This document shows, one piece after another, positions 25,396 through 34,957 of a stretch of DNA of 64,000 nucleotides. Source of the DNA: Dokdonella sp. (lineage in GTDB: Bacteria > Pseudomonadota > Gammaproteobacteria > Xanthomonadales > Rhodanobacteraceae); the NCBI RefSeq assembly GCF_019634815.1, contig NZ_JAHCAP010000020.1, positions 1 through 64,000 on the forward strand. The letters run 5' to 3'. Made by a program: the position numbers and the translations under genes. Every line of letters begins with the position of its first letter. Position 1 is the first letter of the stretch. The notes under the pieces are model-generated. The model worked only from the letters and a program-made list of their open reading frames with translations, searched no databases and was not told the origin of the DNA.

Positions 25396-27228
25396 ATGCG
25401 CAAGCTGCTGAAATGGTCCTCGCTCACCCTGCTCGGCCTCGTCGCCATCGGCGCGCTTGCCTTCGTGCATGTCTGGTACTTCAAGCCGCTCGACATCAAC
25501 TGGTTCTACGGCCGCGTCTTCGCCCAGTTCGCGCTGCAGAATCCGGAAACGATCAGCAGCATGCGCATCCTGCCGCACTGGGCAGATTTCACGCGTGACC
25601 AACTCGATGACGCCTCCCCGGCGCAGGAAGAAGCGATGGGGCATCTGTTCGAATCGGCGCTGGACACCCTGCATCGCTACGATCGCAACGCCTACACCGG
25701 CGAGGCGCGGTTGTCCTACGACGTGATGGAGCAGTTCCTTGCGATCCAGGTCGAAGGTGAGCGCTTCCGCTACAACAACTTTCCCGTCAACCAGATGTTC
25801 GGCGTGCAGTCGAGCCTGCCCAACTTCATGGCGCAGACCCATCAGGTCAAGTCGGCTGGCGAAGCCGAGGATTACATCACGCGACTGGATCTGTTTCCGC
25901 GCAAGTTCGACCAGGTGATCGAAGGCCTGGACCTGCGCGAGTCCAAGGGCGTGATCCCGCCGCGCTTCACCGTCAGCGGCGTGCTCGAGCAGATGCGTGG
26001 CTTCATCGCGCCACCGCCACGGCAGAACATGCTCTACACCACGTTCAAGGAAAAGCTCGAAAAGATTTCCGAAGCGCAGATGTCGGCGAGTACGCGCGCG
26101 GACCTGCTCGCACGCGTGGAGTCGGCGATACAGACACAGGTGTACCCGGCCTACGGCAAGCTCATCGCGCACTTCGAACAACTGGCCGCCAAGCCGCTGG
26201 AGAATCGCGGCGCCTGGAGCCTGCCCGATGGCGATGCCTATTACGCCTGGTGCGTGCGCATGCACACCACCACCGACATGACGCCGGCGCAGGTGCATGA
26301 ACTGGGCTTGGCCGAAGTCGCGCGGATCAGCACCGAAATGGACGCAATCCTGCGCGCGCAGGGCTTGACCGAAGGCACGATCGGCGCGCGTGTGCAGCAG
26401 CTCGCGCGTGCGCCTGATGAGACCTATCCGAACACGCCCGAAGGCAAGGCCGCGATGATCGCGCAATATCAGGCGATCCTCGATGAGGTCAACGGCAAGC
26501 TCGGTGACGCCTTCGATGTGCGACCCAAGCTCGGCGTCGTGGTCAAGCCGGTGCCGGCGTTTTCGGAGAAGACCGCGCCCGGCGCCTACTACGAATCGGG
26601 CGCCTTCGATGGCTCGCGCCCGGGCATCTTCTACGCGAACCAGCGCGATACCGCCGAGACACCGAAATTCGCGATGCGCACGCTGGCCTATCACGAGGGC
26701 ATTCCCGGCCATCACTTCCAGATCACGATCGCGCAGGAACTCGAGGGCGTGCCGTTCTTCCGCCGCGTGTTGCCCTTCACCGCCTACAGCGAAGGTTGGG
26801 CGCTGTACGCCGAACGCCTGGCCTGGGAACTGGGCTTCGAGAAGGACCCACTCGACAACCTTGGCCGCCTGCGCGACGAGATGATGCGCGCGGTGCGTCT
26901 GGTGGTGGATACCGGCATTCATTACAAGCACTGGACGCGCGAACAATCGATCGCCTACATGATGGACAACACCGGCATGGCCGAAGGCGATGTCACCGCG
27001 GAAATCGAGCGCTACTTCGTTGCGCCCGGCCAGGCACTCGCCTACAAGGCCGGCATGCTCAAGATCCTCGCGCTGCGCGAGAAGGCGCGCGCCGCGCTTG
27101 GTGACAAATTCACGCTCGGTCGATTCCACGATGAGGTGTTGACCCACGGCGCGCTGCCGCTGTCCCTGCTCGAGCGCGTGATCGACGAATGGATCGCGGC
27201 GCAACAGCGTGCCCCGACGAGCACCTGA
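25396..27228 (+). CDS. DUF885-family membrane-anchored metallopeptidase
   Basis: A 610-residue protein with an N-terminal membrane anchor (SLTLLGLVAIGALAFVHVWY), so most of it would lie in the periplasm. DUF885 proteins are thermolysin-fold zinc peptidases; the HExxH-like site is YHEGIPGHHFQI, followed by YSEGWALYAERLAWELG as the third-ligand region. These residues are intact. The natural substrate is unknown. It stands alone after the duplicated ahcY terminator. Confidence 0.88.
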   Translation: MRKLLKWSSLTLLGLVAIGALAFVHVWYFKPLDINWFYGRVFAQFALQNPETISSMRILPHWADFTRDQLDDASPAQEEAMGHLFESALDTLHRYDRNAYTGEARLSYDVMEQFLAIQVEGERFRYNNFPVNQMFGVQSSLPNFMAQTHQVKSAGEAEDYITRLDLFPRKFDQVIEGLDLRESKGVIPPRFTVSGVLEQMRGFIAPPPRQNMLYTTFKEKLEKISEAQMSASTRADLLARVESAIQTQVYPAYGKLIAHFEQLAAKPLENRGAWSLPDGDAYYAWCVRMHTTTDMTPAQVHELGLAEVARISTEMDAILRAQGLTEGTIGARVQQLARAPDETYPNTPEGKAAMIAQYQAILDEVNGKLGDAFDVRPKLGVVVKPVPAFSEKTAPGAYYESGAFDGSRPGIFYANQRDTAETPKFAMRTLAYHEGIPGHHFQITIAQELEGVPFFRRVLPFTAYSEGWALYAERLAWELGFEKDPLDNLGRLRDEMMRAVRLVVDTGIHYKHWTREQSIAYMMDNTGMAEGDVTAEIERYFVAPGQALAYKAGMLKILALREKARAALGDKFTLGRFHDEVLTHGALPLSLLERVIDEWIAAQQRAPTST

Positions 27229-27369
27229 ACGCCCGCGAGATGTGCCGCCGTGGATAGCGCTTGCGCCTGATCGCCTTGCGCGCGATCGCGCTACAGTGCG
27301 GCGATGTGACGCCGAGGCATTGCGATCGCGCACGCCGCGTCGCGCCGAATCGCGCATGGGAGGTCACGC

Positions 27370-28239
27370 ATGGCATCGGACCGGACGGCCTTCGTGCTCA
27401 GCGGCGGCGGGAGCCTGGGCGCCGTGCAGGTGGGCATGCTGCAGGCACTGGTCGAAGCCGGGCTCATGCCCGACTTCGTGGTCGGCACTTCGGTCGGCGC
27501 GCTCAATGGCGCGGCCTTTGCCGACGACCCCACACCGAAGGGCGTGCAGCGGCTCGCCGACCTGTGGCGCAGCCTGCGCCGCGAGGACGTGTTTCCGCTC
27601 ACGCTGCTGGCTGGCCTCAAGGCCCTGCTGCTCAAGCGCGATCATCTGGTCGAAGCGGGCGCCCTGCTGTCGATCGTGCGCGGCATCCTGCACGCCCGGC
27701 GCATCGAGCAGACGCGCATCGCGCTGCACGTGACCGCCACCGACGTGCTCAGCGGCGCCGAGGTCACGCTGTCCACGGGCGATCTGGATACCGCGCTGAT
27801 GGCGAGCACGGCGATCCCGGTGGTGTTTCCACACGTGGAGATCGATGGCCGCTACCTCGTCGATGGCGGCGTCGGCGACAACACACCGATCAACACCGCC
27901 GTTGGACTGGGCGCGACGCGCATCATCGTCTTGCCCACGGGCATGAGCTGCGGCCTGCGCGAACCGCCGCGCGACATGGCTGCGCTCGCGCTGCACATCA
28001 TGAGCCTGCAGAGCATGCGCCAGCTCGACCGCGACACCGAACGCTTTGCCCAACGAGCGCGCATCACGATCGTGCCGCCGCTGTGCCCGCTCGATGTCTC
28101 GGTGTTCGATTTCTCGCAGACAGCCGCGCTGATCGACCGCACCGCGCGGCAGACCCGCGACTGGCTCGCCGGCGGCGGCATGGACCAACATGGTCCACTC
28201 GATGTACCCCTGCTCCACCATCATGGTCACCACGCCTGA
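27370..28239 (+). CDS. Patatin-like phospholipase
   Basis: A 289-residue RssA/patatin-type lipid acyl hydrolase. It has the oxyanion loop SGGGSLGAVQVGML, the nucleophile elbow GTSVGALNG and the catalytic aspartate in YLVDGGVGDNTP, the complete Ser-Asp dyad. There is no signal peptide, so it acts in the cytoplasm or on the inner membrane. It lies 233 bases before the LuxE-like gene on the same strand and could supply free fatty acids to that pathway, which is inference. Confidence 0.88.
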   Translation: MASDRTAFVLSGGGSLGAVQVGMLQALVEAGLMPDFVVGTSVGALNGAAFADDPTPKGVQRLADLWRSLRREDVFPLTLLAGLKALLLKRDHLVEAGALLSIVRGILHARRIEQTRIALHVTATDVLSGAEVTLSTGDLDTALMASTAIPVVFPHVEIDGRYLVDGGVGDNTPINTAVGLGATRIIVLPTGMSCGLREPPRDMAALALHIMSLQSMRQLDRDTERFAQRARITIVPPLCPLDVSVFDFSQTAALIDRTARQTRDWLAGGGMDQHGPLDVPLLHHHGHHA

Positions 28240-28472
28240 ACGGACGCGGCCAAGCGTCATCAGCCACGCAGGCGACTCTTGCCCTGGCATCCGCGATTTG
28301 CATCGCCGGGAAAATCATGGCGCAGGATTCCGGCACCCTGCTAGGCTAGGCAGCACACACCTGCTGCGTGTGCGTACGCGCACGGCAGGCATGATCAGGG
28401 GGCAAACCGGGTTGCTGTGGCCGCCGCTTGCGGCGCCTGCTCTGCGCGGTGCGCCAAGACGCGAGAGCCGCC

Positions 28473-29654
28473 ATGAATGCAAGCCGCAACGACGCGCACG
28501 TCGTCGTTCCCGATCCGCTTCGCCTCGGTCAGGTCCAGGCCCTGTGCGATCTCGACGCACCCTACGCGCATGGCGACGCTGCCGATGCGCTGTTCGTCGC
28601 CGCGATGAACGAGATCATCGCCTGGCATGTCAAGCACAACGACTTCTACCGGCGTCTGCTCGCGCGCAGCGGACCTGCTGATGGCCGCGTGCACACGATT
28701 GCCGATTGCGCCGCCCTGCCCGCAATCCACGCCAATTTCTTCAAGACCCACGAGATCGCCTCGATCGCGCCCGAACAGGTCGCGCTGCACCTGACTTCCT
28801 CGGGCACCACCGGGCAGAAGTCGCAAATGTATTTCGATGCCTGGTCGATCGGCGCGGGCCAGCAGATGGTCGAGAAGATCTTTGGCCACTACGGCTGGGT
28901 CACGCCGCAAGCAGCCAACTACCTGCTGTTCAACTACGAGCCGCTTGCCGACTGGAAGGTCGGCACCTCGTGGACTTCCAATTCGCTGACGCGCTTCGCG
29001 CCGATCAACGACCTGCGCTACGCGCTGCGTCGCAATGGCAGCGGCGGCCACGAGTTCGATGTGTATGGCGCGATCCGCAGCCTGCAGGAGTACGCCGAGC
29101 AGGGTTTGCCGGTGCGCATCTTCGGCTTTCCGGCCTTCGTCAACGCCACGCTCGAACGCATGCAGGCGCTGGGCATGCCAGCGCTGTCACTGGCACCGGG
29201 CTCGATGACCTTCTTCGGCGGTGGCTGGAAGGGCCAGGCCGACAGGGCGATCCCGAAGCCTGCCCTGCAGGCACGCATCGAGCAGCAACTGGGTATCGAC
29301 AACGCGCTCATCCGCGACGGCTTCGGCTCGGTTGAACACAGCGTGCCCTACATCGAATGCGCGCGACATCACTTCCACATTCCGGTGTGGTCGCGCGTGG
29401 TGATCCGCGATGTCGCCACGCTCGAACCCTTGCCCGCAGGCGAGCCGGGTTTTCTCAATTTCATCTCCGCCTATGTCACTTCGGCGCCATCGCACAACGT
29501 GATCATGGGCGATCTCGCCGCCTGGTATCCGGGCGAGGCCTGCGAATGCGGATCGAGCGCGCCGTGGTTTGACCTGCTCGGCCGCGCCGGCGCCGGCAAG
29601 AATCGCAGTTGCGCGGTCGCCGCCGCCGAACTGCTCAAGGGGAATGCCGCATGA
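28473..29654 (+). CDS. LuxE-like acyl-protein synthetase
   Basis: A 393-residue member of the LuxE/PaaK adenylate-forming group. LuxE activates a fatty acid with ATP and passes the acyl group to LuxC for reduction to the aldehyde. Visible motifs are LTSSGTTGQKSQMYFDAWSI (ATP-binding), FGFPAFVNATLERMQ and a C-terminal RDGFGSVEHSVPYIECARHH with a Cys-rich ACECGSS near the end. The stop overlaps the next start by four bases (ATGA). The substrate may be a fatty or aryl acid. No luxAB luciferase genes are present. Confidence 0.85.
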   Translation: MNASRNDAHVVVPDPLRLGQVQALCDLDAPYAHGDAADALFVAAMNEIIAWHVKHNDFYRRLLARSGPADGRVHTIADCAALPAIHANFFKTHEIASIAPEQVALHLTSSGTTGQKSQMYFDAWSIGAGQQMVEKIFGHYGWVTPQAANYLLFNYEPLADWKVGTSWTSNSLTRFAPINDLRYALRRNGSGGHEFDVYGAIRSLQEYAEQGLPVRIFGFPAFVNATLERMQALGMPALSLAPGSMTFFGGGWKGQADRAIPKPALQARIEQQLGIDNALIRDGFGSVEHSVPYIECARHHFHIPVWSRVVIRDVATLEPLPAGEPGFLNFISAYVTSAPSHNVIMGDLAAWYPGEACECGSSAPWFDLLGRAGAGKNRSCAVAAAELLKGNAA

Positions 29655-32209
29655 ACTGGCCGCAGCCTGATCCGAGCACGCCACACCTTTGGCAGGGCCA
29701 GTGGCTCGACGACGCCGCTCTCGATGTCCATCTGCACGCACTCGCCGACGAATTGCACGCCGATCTCGCGCGCGCCTCGCCCTTGCCGGCGTTGCTGCGC
29801 GCGGCCGATGCGCTGAGCGCGAAACTGCGCCCCGGCGCCGGCCACGACGAGGCCCTCGTCGACTCACTGCTGGCAACGCTGTGCGCGGATCCGGCCACCG
29901 ATGAGGCACAGGCGCGGGCGATGCTCGCCACGCTTGCCGATCACCTCTCGCGCAGCGCACTCGAAACCAAGTTGCGCCGCGAGCTCGGCAGCCTCGTGCC
30001 GACCACGCCGCGTCGCATCGATGGCGCGGTCGACACCTTCGAAGCCTGGGCGCCACTCGGCCTGCTCGTGCACGTGGCGCCGGGCAACGTGCCGACCGTC
30101 GCCCCGTTGACGGTGATCGAAGGCTTGCTCGCGGGCAACGTCAATATCCTCAAGGCCAGCAGCGGCGTACCGCCGTTCGCCCAGCACCTGCTGTCGGTGC
30201 TGATCGAACTCGATGCCGAGCGCGTGCTCGCACCGTTCATCAGCGTGGTCAGCCTGCCCTCGCGCGATACCGCGCGACTCAAGGCGCTGTTTGCGCTCGC
30301 TGACGGCATCGCGGCGTGGGGCGGCGAAGCCGCGGTTGCGGCGGTCAACGAGCTCGCACCGGCCGGTTGTCGCGTGGTCGACTGGGGCCACAAGATTTCC
30401 TTCGCCTATTGCGCGGCCGAATGTCTGGATGACGAGCAGGTACTCGAAGCACTCGCGCGCGATGTGTGTCTGATCGAACAGCAGGCCTGTTCGAGTCCGC
30501 AGTGCCTGTACGCCGAGGTCGACAGCCGCGAAGCGCTGTTCGCCTTTGCCGAGCGCTTTGCCGGGGTGCTCGCGCGCGTATCGGCGCAGATGCCGCGCGC
30601 CGCGGGCGCCGAACCCGGCCCGCAGGAATGGGCCGACATCACCACCGCCTGCGTGCTCGCGGAACTCGAAACCGCCTGGTCCGACAGCACACGCGCGTTT
30701 ACCGCTGCCGATCGCAGTTGGCGCGTGCTCGCCGAGGACAATCCGGCGCTGCGCGCCTCGCCGCTGTTTCGCACGATCTGGATCAAGCGTCTCGCGCCCG
30801 AGCGCATCGTCGACACGCTGCGGCCGATGCGCCGCTGGTTGCAGACTGCGGGGCTGGCCTGTCCGCTGCCGCGGCTGGCCACGTTGTCCACGCGCCTGCT
30901 TGCCGCCGGCGTGCTGCGCGTGGCGCGCGTGGGCGAGCAATTGGGCGGTTACGTCGGCGGGCCACACGATGGCGTCTACGCGCTGCAGCGCTACAGCCGT
31001 CGCGTGAGCCTGGAGCTGCCGGAAACGACGCGCTCGATTTCAAGTTTCGACGAATTGATCGACGCGCCGCCACCGCCGCTCACCGGCGTGCCGGTGATGG
31101 ACAAGGCCGCCTTCGTCGCGCTTGCACCCGATGCCACCAGGACGCAGCTGATGTTTCGCAGCGGCGGCAGTTCGGGCGATCCCAAGATGAGCACGTTCAG
31201 CTGGGATGACTACCACACGCAGATGCGTGCGGCCGCCGACGGCCTGCGTGCGGCCGGGCTCGATCCGGCGAGCGACCGCTGCATGAACCTGTTCTTCGCC
31301 GGCCACCTGTACGGCGGCTTCGTGAGTTTCTGGAGCATTCTCGAAGCGCTCGGCGCGTACCAGCTGCCGATGGCTGGCGTAGACGACCTCGCCGAGGTCG
31401 CGCACACCATCGTCGCGCGCAAGGTCGACACCCTGCTCGGCATGCCGTTCTATCTCAATCGCCTGTTCAGCGAGCAGGCGCAGCTGCTGCGCGAATACGG
31501 CGGCGTGAACAAGGTGTTCTTCGGCGGCGAGCACATGGCCGCGGCGCTGCGCCGCCGGCTGCGGGAGGAGTTCGGCGTCAAGCTCATCCGCGCCGCGTCC
31601 TACGGCAGCAACGATGCCGGCCCGCTCGGCTATCAGTGCGGGCACTGCGAGGATGCGGTCTACCACGTGCTCACGCAGTCGCAATATCTGGAGATCCTCG
31701 ACAGCGAGCGCGACGCGCCCGTAGCCGCGGGCACACCGGGGCGATTGGTATTCACCTCGCGTCACCGCAGCAGCGTACCGTTGCAGCGCTACGAGATCGG
31801 CGACATGGGTCGCGCGGTTCCCGGACCCTGCGCCTGCGGTCGCACGGCACCGCGTTTCGAACTGCTCGGTCGTTATGGCGACCTGTTCCGCGCACCGGCC
31901 TTCTTCAATTACAGCCGCTTCGTGCGCACGCTGTCCGAGGAAGGCGCATACGCCGGGCCGGTGCAGCTCGAGCTCAGCCACGATGGCACGCGCCACCGCA
32001 TCAAGGTGCGCGTGCTCGAGGGATCGGCACCTGCCGCCGAAACCGTGCGGACGCTGTTGCTCGCGCACGATCCGGACCTGCGCCACTTCGTCGAAGACGG
32101 CGAGCCGATGACCGGGCTCGACATCGAACACGCGCCGCTCGAGCGCTTCGCCGCCAACGCGGTGACTGGCAAACTCAAATCCATCGTCGACCTGCGGAGT
32201 CCTGCATGA
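29651..32209 (+). CDS. Fusion: LuxC-type acyl reductase plus PaaK-like adenylate-forming domain
   Basis: An 852-residue two-domain enzyme. Residues about 1-430 match LuxC fatty-acyl reductase, an aldehyde-dehydrogenase fold: LLVHVAPGNVPTVAPLTVIE and the catalytic cysteine in IEQQACSSPQCLY near residue 280. Residues about 440-850 match PaaK/LuxE-type ligases, with MFRSGGSSGDPKMS near 501 and YGSNDAGPLGYQCGHCEDA. LuxC normally stands alone, so the fused ligase is unusual and could activate and reduce an acid in one polypeptide. It overlaps its neighbours by four bases on each side. Confidence 0.85.
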   Translation: MNWPQPDPSTPHLWQGQWLDDAALDVHLHALADELHADLARASPLPALLRAADALSAKLRPGAGHDEALVDSLLATLCADPATDEAQARAMLATLADHLSRSALETKLRRELGSLVPTTPRRIDGAVDTFEAWAPLGLLVHVAPGNVPTVAPLTVIEGLLAGNVNILKASSGVPPFAQHLLSVLIELDAERVLAPFISVVSLPSRDTARLKALFALADGIAAWGGEAAVAAVNELAPAGCRVVDWGHKISFAYCAAECLDDEQVLEALARDVCLIEQQACSSPQCLYAEVDSREALFAFAERFAGVLARVSAQMPRAAGAEPGPQEWADITTACVLAELETAWSDSTRAFTAADRSWRVLAEDNPALRASPLFRTIWIKRLAPERIVDTLRPMRRWLQTAGLACPLPRLATLSTRLLAAGVLRVARVGEQLGGYVGGPHDGVYALQRYSRRVSLELPETTRSISSFDELIDAPPPPLTGVPVMDKAAFVALAPDATRTQLMFRSGGSSGDPKMSTFSWDDYHTQMRAAADGLRAAGLDPASDRCMNLFFAGHLYGGFVSFWSILEALGAYQLPMAGVDDLAEVAHTIVARKVDTLLGMPFYLNRLFSEQAQLLREYGGVNKVFFGGEHMAAALRRRLREEFGVKLIRAASYGSNDAGPLGYQCGHCEDAVYHVLTQSQYLEILDSERDAPVAAGTPGRLVFTSRHRSSVPLQRYEIGDMGRAVPGPCACGRTAPRFELLGRYGDLFRAPAFFNYSRFVRTLSEEGAYAGPVQLELSHDGTRHRIKVRVLEGSAPAAETVRTLLLAHDPDLRHFVEDGEPMTGLDIEHAPLERFAANAVTGKLKSIVDLRSPA

Positions 32210-33480
32210 TCGTCCATTACCCGCTCGACACCATCGTCGGCGCCGCTCGGCAGTTGTCGCCCTACTACCGCGAGTTGTATGCGGGACTGCCCGAGCGCCC
32301 CACGCTCGCGCAACTGCCGGTGATCGAGCAGAAGGCGTTCTGGGCGGCCAATACCACCCAGGACAATCGCCTGCTCACCGGGCCGATGCGCGATGGCATG
32401 GTGTTCAAGAGCGGCGGGACCACGGGCGAGCCGAAGTTCTCGGTCTACAGTCGCAGCGAATGGGCCGCGTTCACCGGCGTGTTCGGCATGGGCCTCGACG
32501 CGGGGGGTCTGGCCGACGGCGATCGCGTGGCCAACCTGTTCTATGCGGGCGAGCTGTATTCCTCGTTCATTTTCATCATGCATTCGCTGCTCGCAGCGCG
32601 TGCAGGCAGTCTGCAGTTTCCGCTCTCGGGCCGCGCCGATGCCGAGCTGGTCGAGCATGTGGTGGTCGATTTTTCGATCAACACGATCGTCGGCACGCCA
32701 ACCACCTTGATGAATCTCGCTGCACATTACATCGGCGCCGGGCACACCGCGCCCTCCGTGCGCCGCCTGCTGTTCGGCGGTGAATCGCTGTATGCCGATC
32801 AGCGCGAGATCCTGCGCCAGGCTTTCCCGCAGGCACAGGCCGGATCGGTCGGTTACGCCAGCGTCGATGCCGGCCTGCTCGGCTATGCCGATGCGTCCTG
32901 CGGCCCCGATGAGCATCGCGCATTCTCGCGCTACACCCACATCGAGATCCTCGACGAGGCCAGCGGCGAAGTGATCGAGGAGGAGGGCCGCGTCGGCCGC
33001 GTGATCGTCACCAACCTCACGCGCCTGCTGATGCCGATCCTGCGTTACCCGGCCGGCGATCTGGGCTGCTGGATCGAACCTGCGGGCACGCCTGATCGCA
33101 AGTTCCGCCTCATGGGGCGCAGCGAGGAAGGCGCACGCGTGGGTCCGGCGACGCTGTATGTCGAGGACGTGCGCCAGGTGCTGCGCAGCTTCCACGAACG
33201 CCTCGGTGCGAGCGACTTCCAGATGCTGGTCGAGCATGTCGAACACCGTGATCGCCTCACGCTGCGCGTGGCCTGCGCCGCCGATGCCGACACGCGCGGC
33301 GCGCTCGAACCCGAACTCACCCGGGCACTGCACGCGGCGCGGCCGATGCTGGTCGACCTGCTCGACCAGGACATGATCCATCCGCTGCGCATCGAGTGGG
33401 TCGCGCTCGGCGGCCTGGAAACCAACGCGCGCTCGGGCAAGCTCAAGCGCGTGATCGATCGTCGCCATGAACGCCGCTGA
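32206..33480 (+). CDS. PaaK-like adenylate-forming enzyme
   Basis: A 424-residue acid-activating enzyme related to phenylacetate-CoA ligase and to the second half of the preceding fusion (FKSGGTTGEPKFSVYS; VGYASVDAGLLGYADASCGP). With the LuxE-like protein and the fusion domain it makes three related adenylating modules in one operon, which may act in series or on different acids. Translationally coupled: four-base overlap before, 14-base overlap after. Confidence 0.82.
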   Translation: MIVHYPLDTIVGAARQLSPYYRELYAGLPERPTLAQLPVIEQKAFWAANTTQDNRLLTGPMRDGMVFKSGGTTGEPKFSVYSRSEWAAFTGVFGMGLDAGGLADGDRVANLFYAGELYSSFIFIMHSLLAARAGSLQFPLSGRADAELVEHVVVDFSINTIVGTPTTLMNLAAHYIGAGHTAPSVRRLLFGGESLYADQREILRQAFPQAQAGSVGYASVDAGLLGYADASCGPDEHRAFSRYTHIEILDEASGEVIEEEGRVGRVIVTNLTRLLMPILRYPAGDLGCWIEPAGTPDRKFRLMGRSEEGARVGPATLYVEDVRQVLRSFHERLGASDFQMLVEHVEHRDRLTLRVACAADADTRGALEPELTRALHAARPMLVDLLDQDMIHPLRIEWVALGGLETNARSGKLKRVIDRRHERR

Positions 33481-34957
33481 CGGCAGCCTGGCACGCGGCG
33501 CCTGCCGTCTCACCCTGACCAACGAGCCGGCCGCGACCGCACTCGCCTGTGCGCTTGCCCGTGCGCATGCTGCGCAACTGGGTTTCGACGAACGCGAACT
33601 CGCACAGATCGAACTGGGTGTCGAGGAAGTCGTATCCAATGTCGTGCGCCACGCGTTTCCCGCCGACGAGGACGCCAGCTTCGAGGTGAGCTTCCAGCCT
33701 GCGGCACTGGGCCTGGAGATCCTGATCCACGACCAGGGCCTGCCGTTCGATCCGACGCGCATCGCCGACTTCGACCCCCTGGCCGAAACCGAGGCGCAGG
33801 GCGGCTTGGGCATGCACCTGATCCGCAGCGCGTTCGACGAGGTCGAATACCGCAACCTCGGCCGTGGCGGCAAGCTGACGCGACTGCTCAAGGTGCGTGC
33901 CGGCATTCCGATCGGCGAGCGCCCACTGCCGCCGGCAGCAGTCGCGGCCGCCGCCGAACCAGTCTGCGAGGTGCGCCTGCTGCAGGCCGACGATGCGCTC
34001 GAGGTCTCGCGCCTGATCCACGAGGCCTACGGCTATTCCTATCCCTACGAACACATCTATTTTCCCGAACGCATCCAGGCGCTCAACGCCAGCGGCCAGC
34101 TGTGCTCGGCGATCGCGTTGACCGCATCGGGCCGCATCGCCGGGCATGCCGCGCTGGTGATCGACGCCGATCAGGACGATCGCGCCGAGCTCGCCATCGT
34201 GGTCACGCGCATGGAGTTCCGTGGCCAGGGCGTGGCGCGACGGCTCGGCGATTTCCTGCTCGACAACGCCCGCACGCGCGGTCTGCGCATGCTGTTCACC
34301 AACGCCGTGACCGCGCATCCGTTCACCCAGCAGTTCATGCATCAGCTCGGCTTCCGCGACTGCGCGCTGTTGCCGGGCCATGCACCGGCTTCGCTGCGTT
34401 TTCGCAAGATCGCCGAAACACTGCCGCAACGCGAAAGCTGCATGCTGCTGGTGCGCTATCTCGACGATTCCTGCCGCGGTGAGCGCATGGCCGTGCTGCC
34501 TCCCGCACATCGGACGATGATCGAGGCGATCTATGCCAACCTCGACATTCCACTGCGCGAAGCGGCCGCCCCCGCCAGCGGGCAACCCGCACATGCCCGC
34601 ATCGAAGCTTCGATACACAACGGTCTCGAACTGGCCCAACTCAAGGTCGAACAATGGGGCGCGGATGCACTCGACATCCTGCGCGCACGCCTGGCGCAGC
34701 TGCGCCGCGACCGCATGGCGGTCATCGAACTGCAACTGCCGCTGTGCGACCCACGCAGCTGCGCCGCATTGCCTGCGGTGGAAGCGCTTGGCTTCTGTTT
34801 CAGTGGGCTTGCCCCCGGCGTGAGCGCGGGCGAGGATTGCCTGGTGTTGGATTTCGTTGCCGACGGCGGCTTCGACTACGGCGTGCTGCAATTGCATTCG
34901 CCACTCGCGCAGGGCCTGCGTGAGCATATCGTCAGGCACAACGCCGAGGCCGCGTGA
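33467..34957 (+). CDS. RsbW-like kinase domain fused to a GNAT acetyltransferase
   Basis: A 496-residue fusion. Residues about 10-145 are a GHKL ATPase of the RsbW anti-sigma kinase type: N box IELGVEEVVSNVVRHAF, G1 box IHDQGLPFDP and G2 box GGLGMHLIRSAFDEVEY. Residues about 165-320 form a GNAT acetyltransferase (ELAIVVTRMEFRGQGVARRL carries the acetyl-CoA loop; also LHQLGF-like HQLGFRDCALL). A third part of about 170 residues is unassigned. RsbW kinases phosphorylate STAS partners, so the protein links the operon to partner switching. It is coupled to the phosphatase gene by four bases. Confidence 0.8.
   Translation: MNAADGSLARGACRLTLTNEPAATALACALARAHAAQLGFDERELAQIELGVEEVVSNVVRHAFPADEDASFEVSFQPAALGLEILIHDQGLPFDPTRIADFDPLAETEAQGGLGMHLIRSAFDEVEYRNLGRGGKLTRLLKVRAGIPIGERPLPPAAVAAAAEPVCEVRLLQADDALEVSRLIHEAYGYSYPYEHIYFPERIQALNASGQLCSAIALTASGRIAGHAALVIDADQDDRAELAIVVTRMEFRGQGVARRLGDFLLDNARTRGLRMLFTNAVTAHPFTQQFMHQLGFRDCALLPGHAPASLRFRKIAETLPQRESCMLLVRYLDDSCRGERMAVLPPAHRTMIEAIYANLDIPLREAAAPASGQPAHARIEASIHNGLELAQLKVEQWGADALDILRARLAQLRRDRMAVIELQLPLCDPRSCAALPAVEALGFCFSGLAPGVSAGEDCLVLDFVADGGFDYGVLQLHSPLAQGLREHIVRHNAEAA

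Noticed and set aside
28473..33480. A bioluminescence (lux) operon.
   Set aside because: LuxE- and LuxC-like enzymes are present but no luxA, luxB or luxD; the ligase fusion and regulators fit another role.
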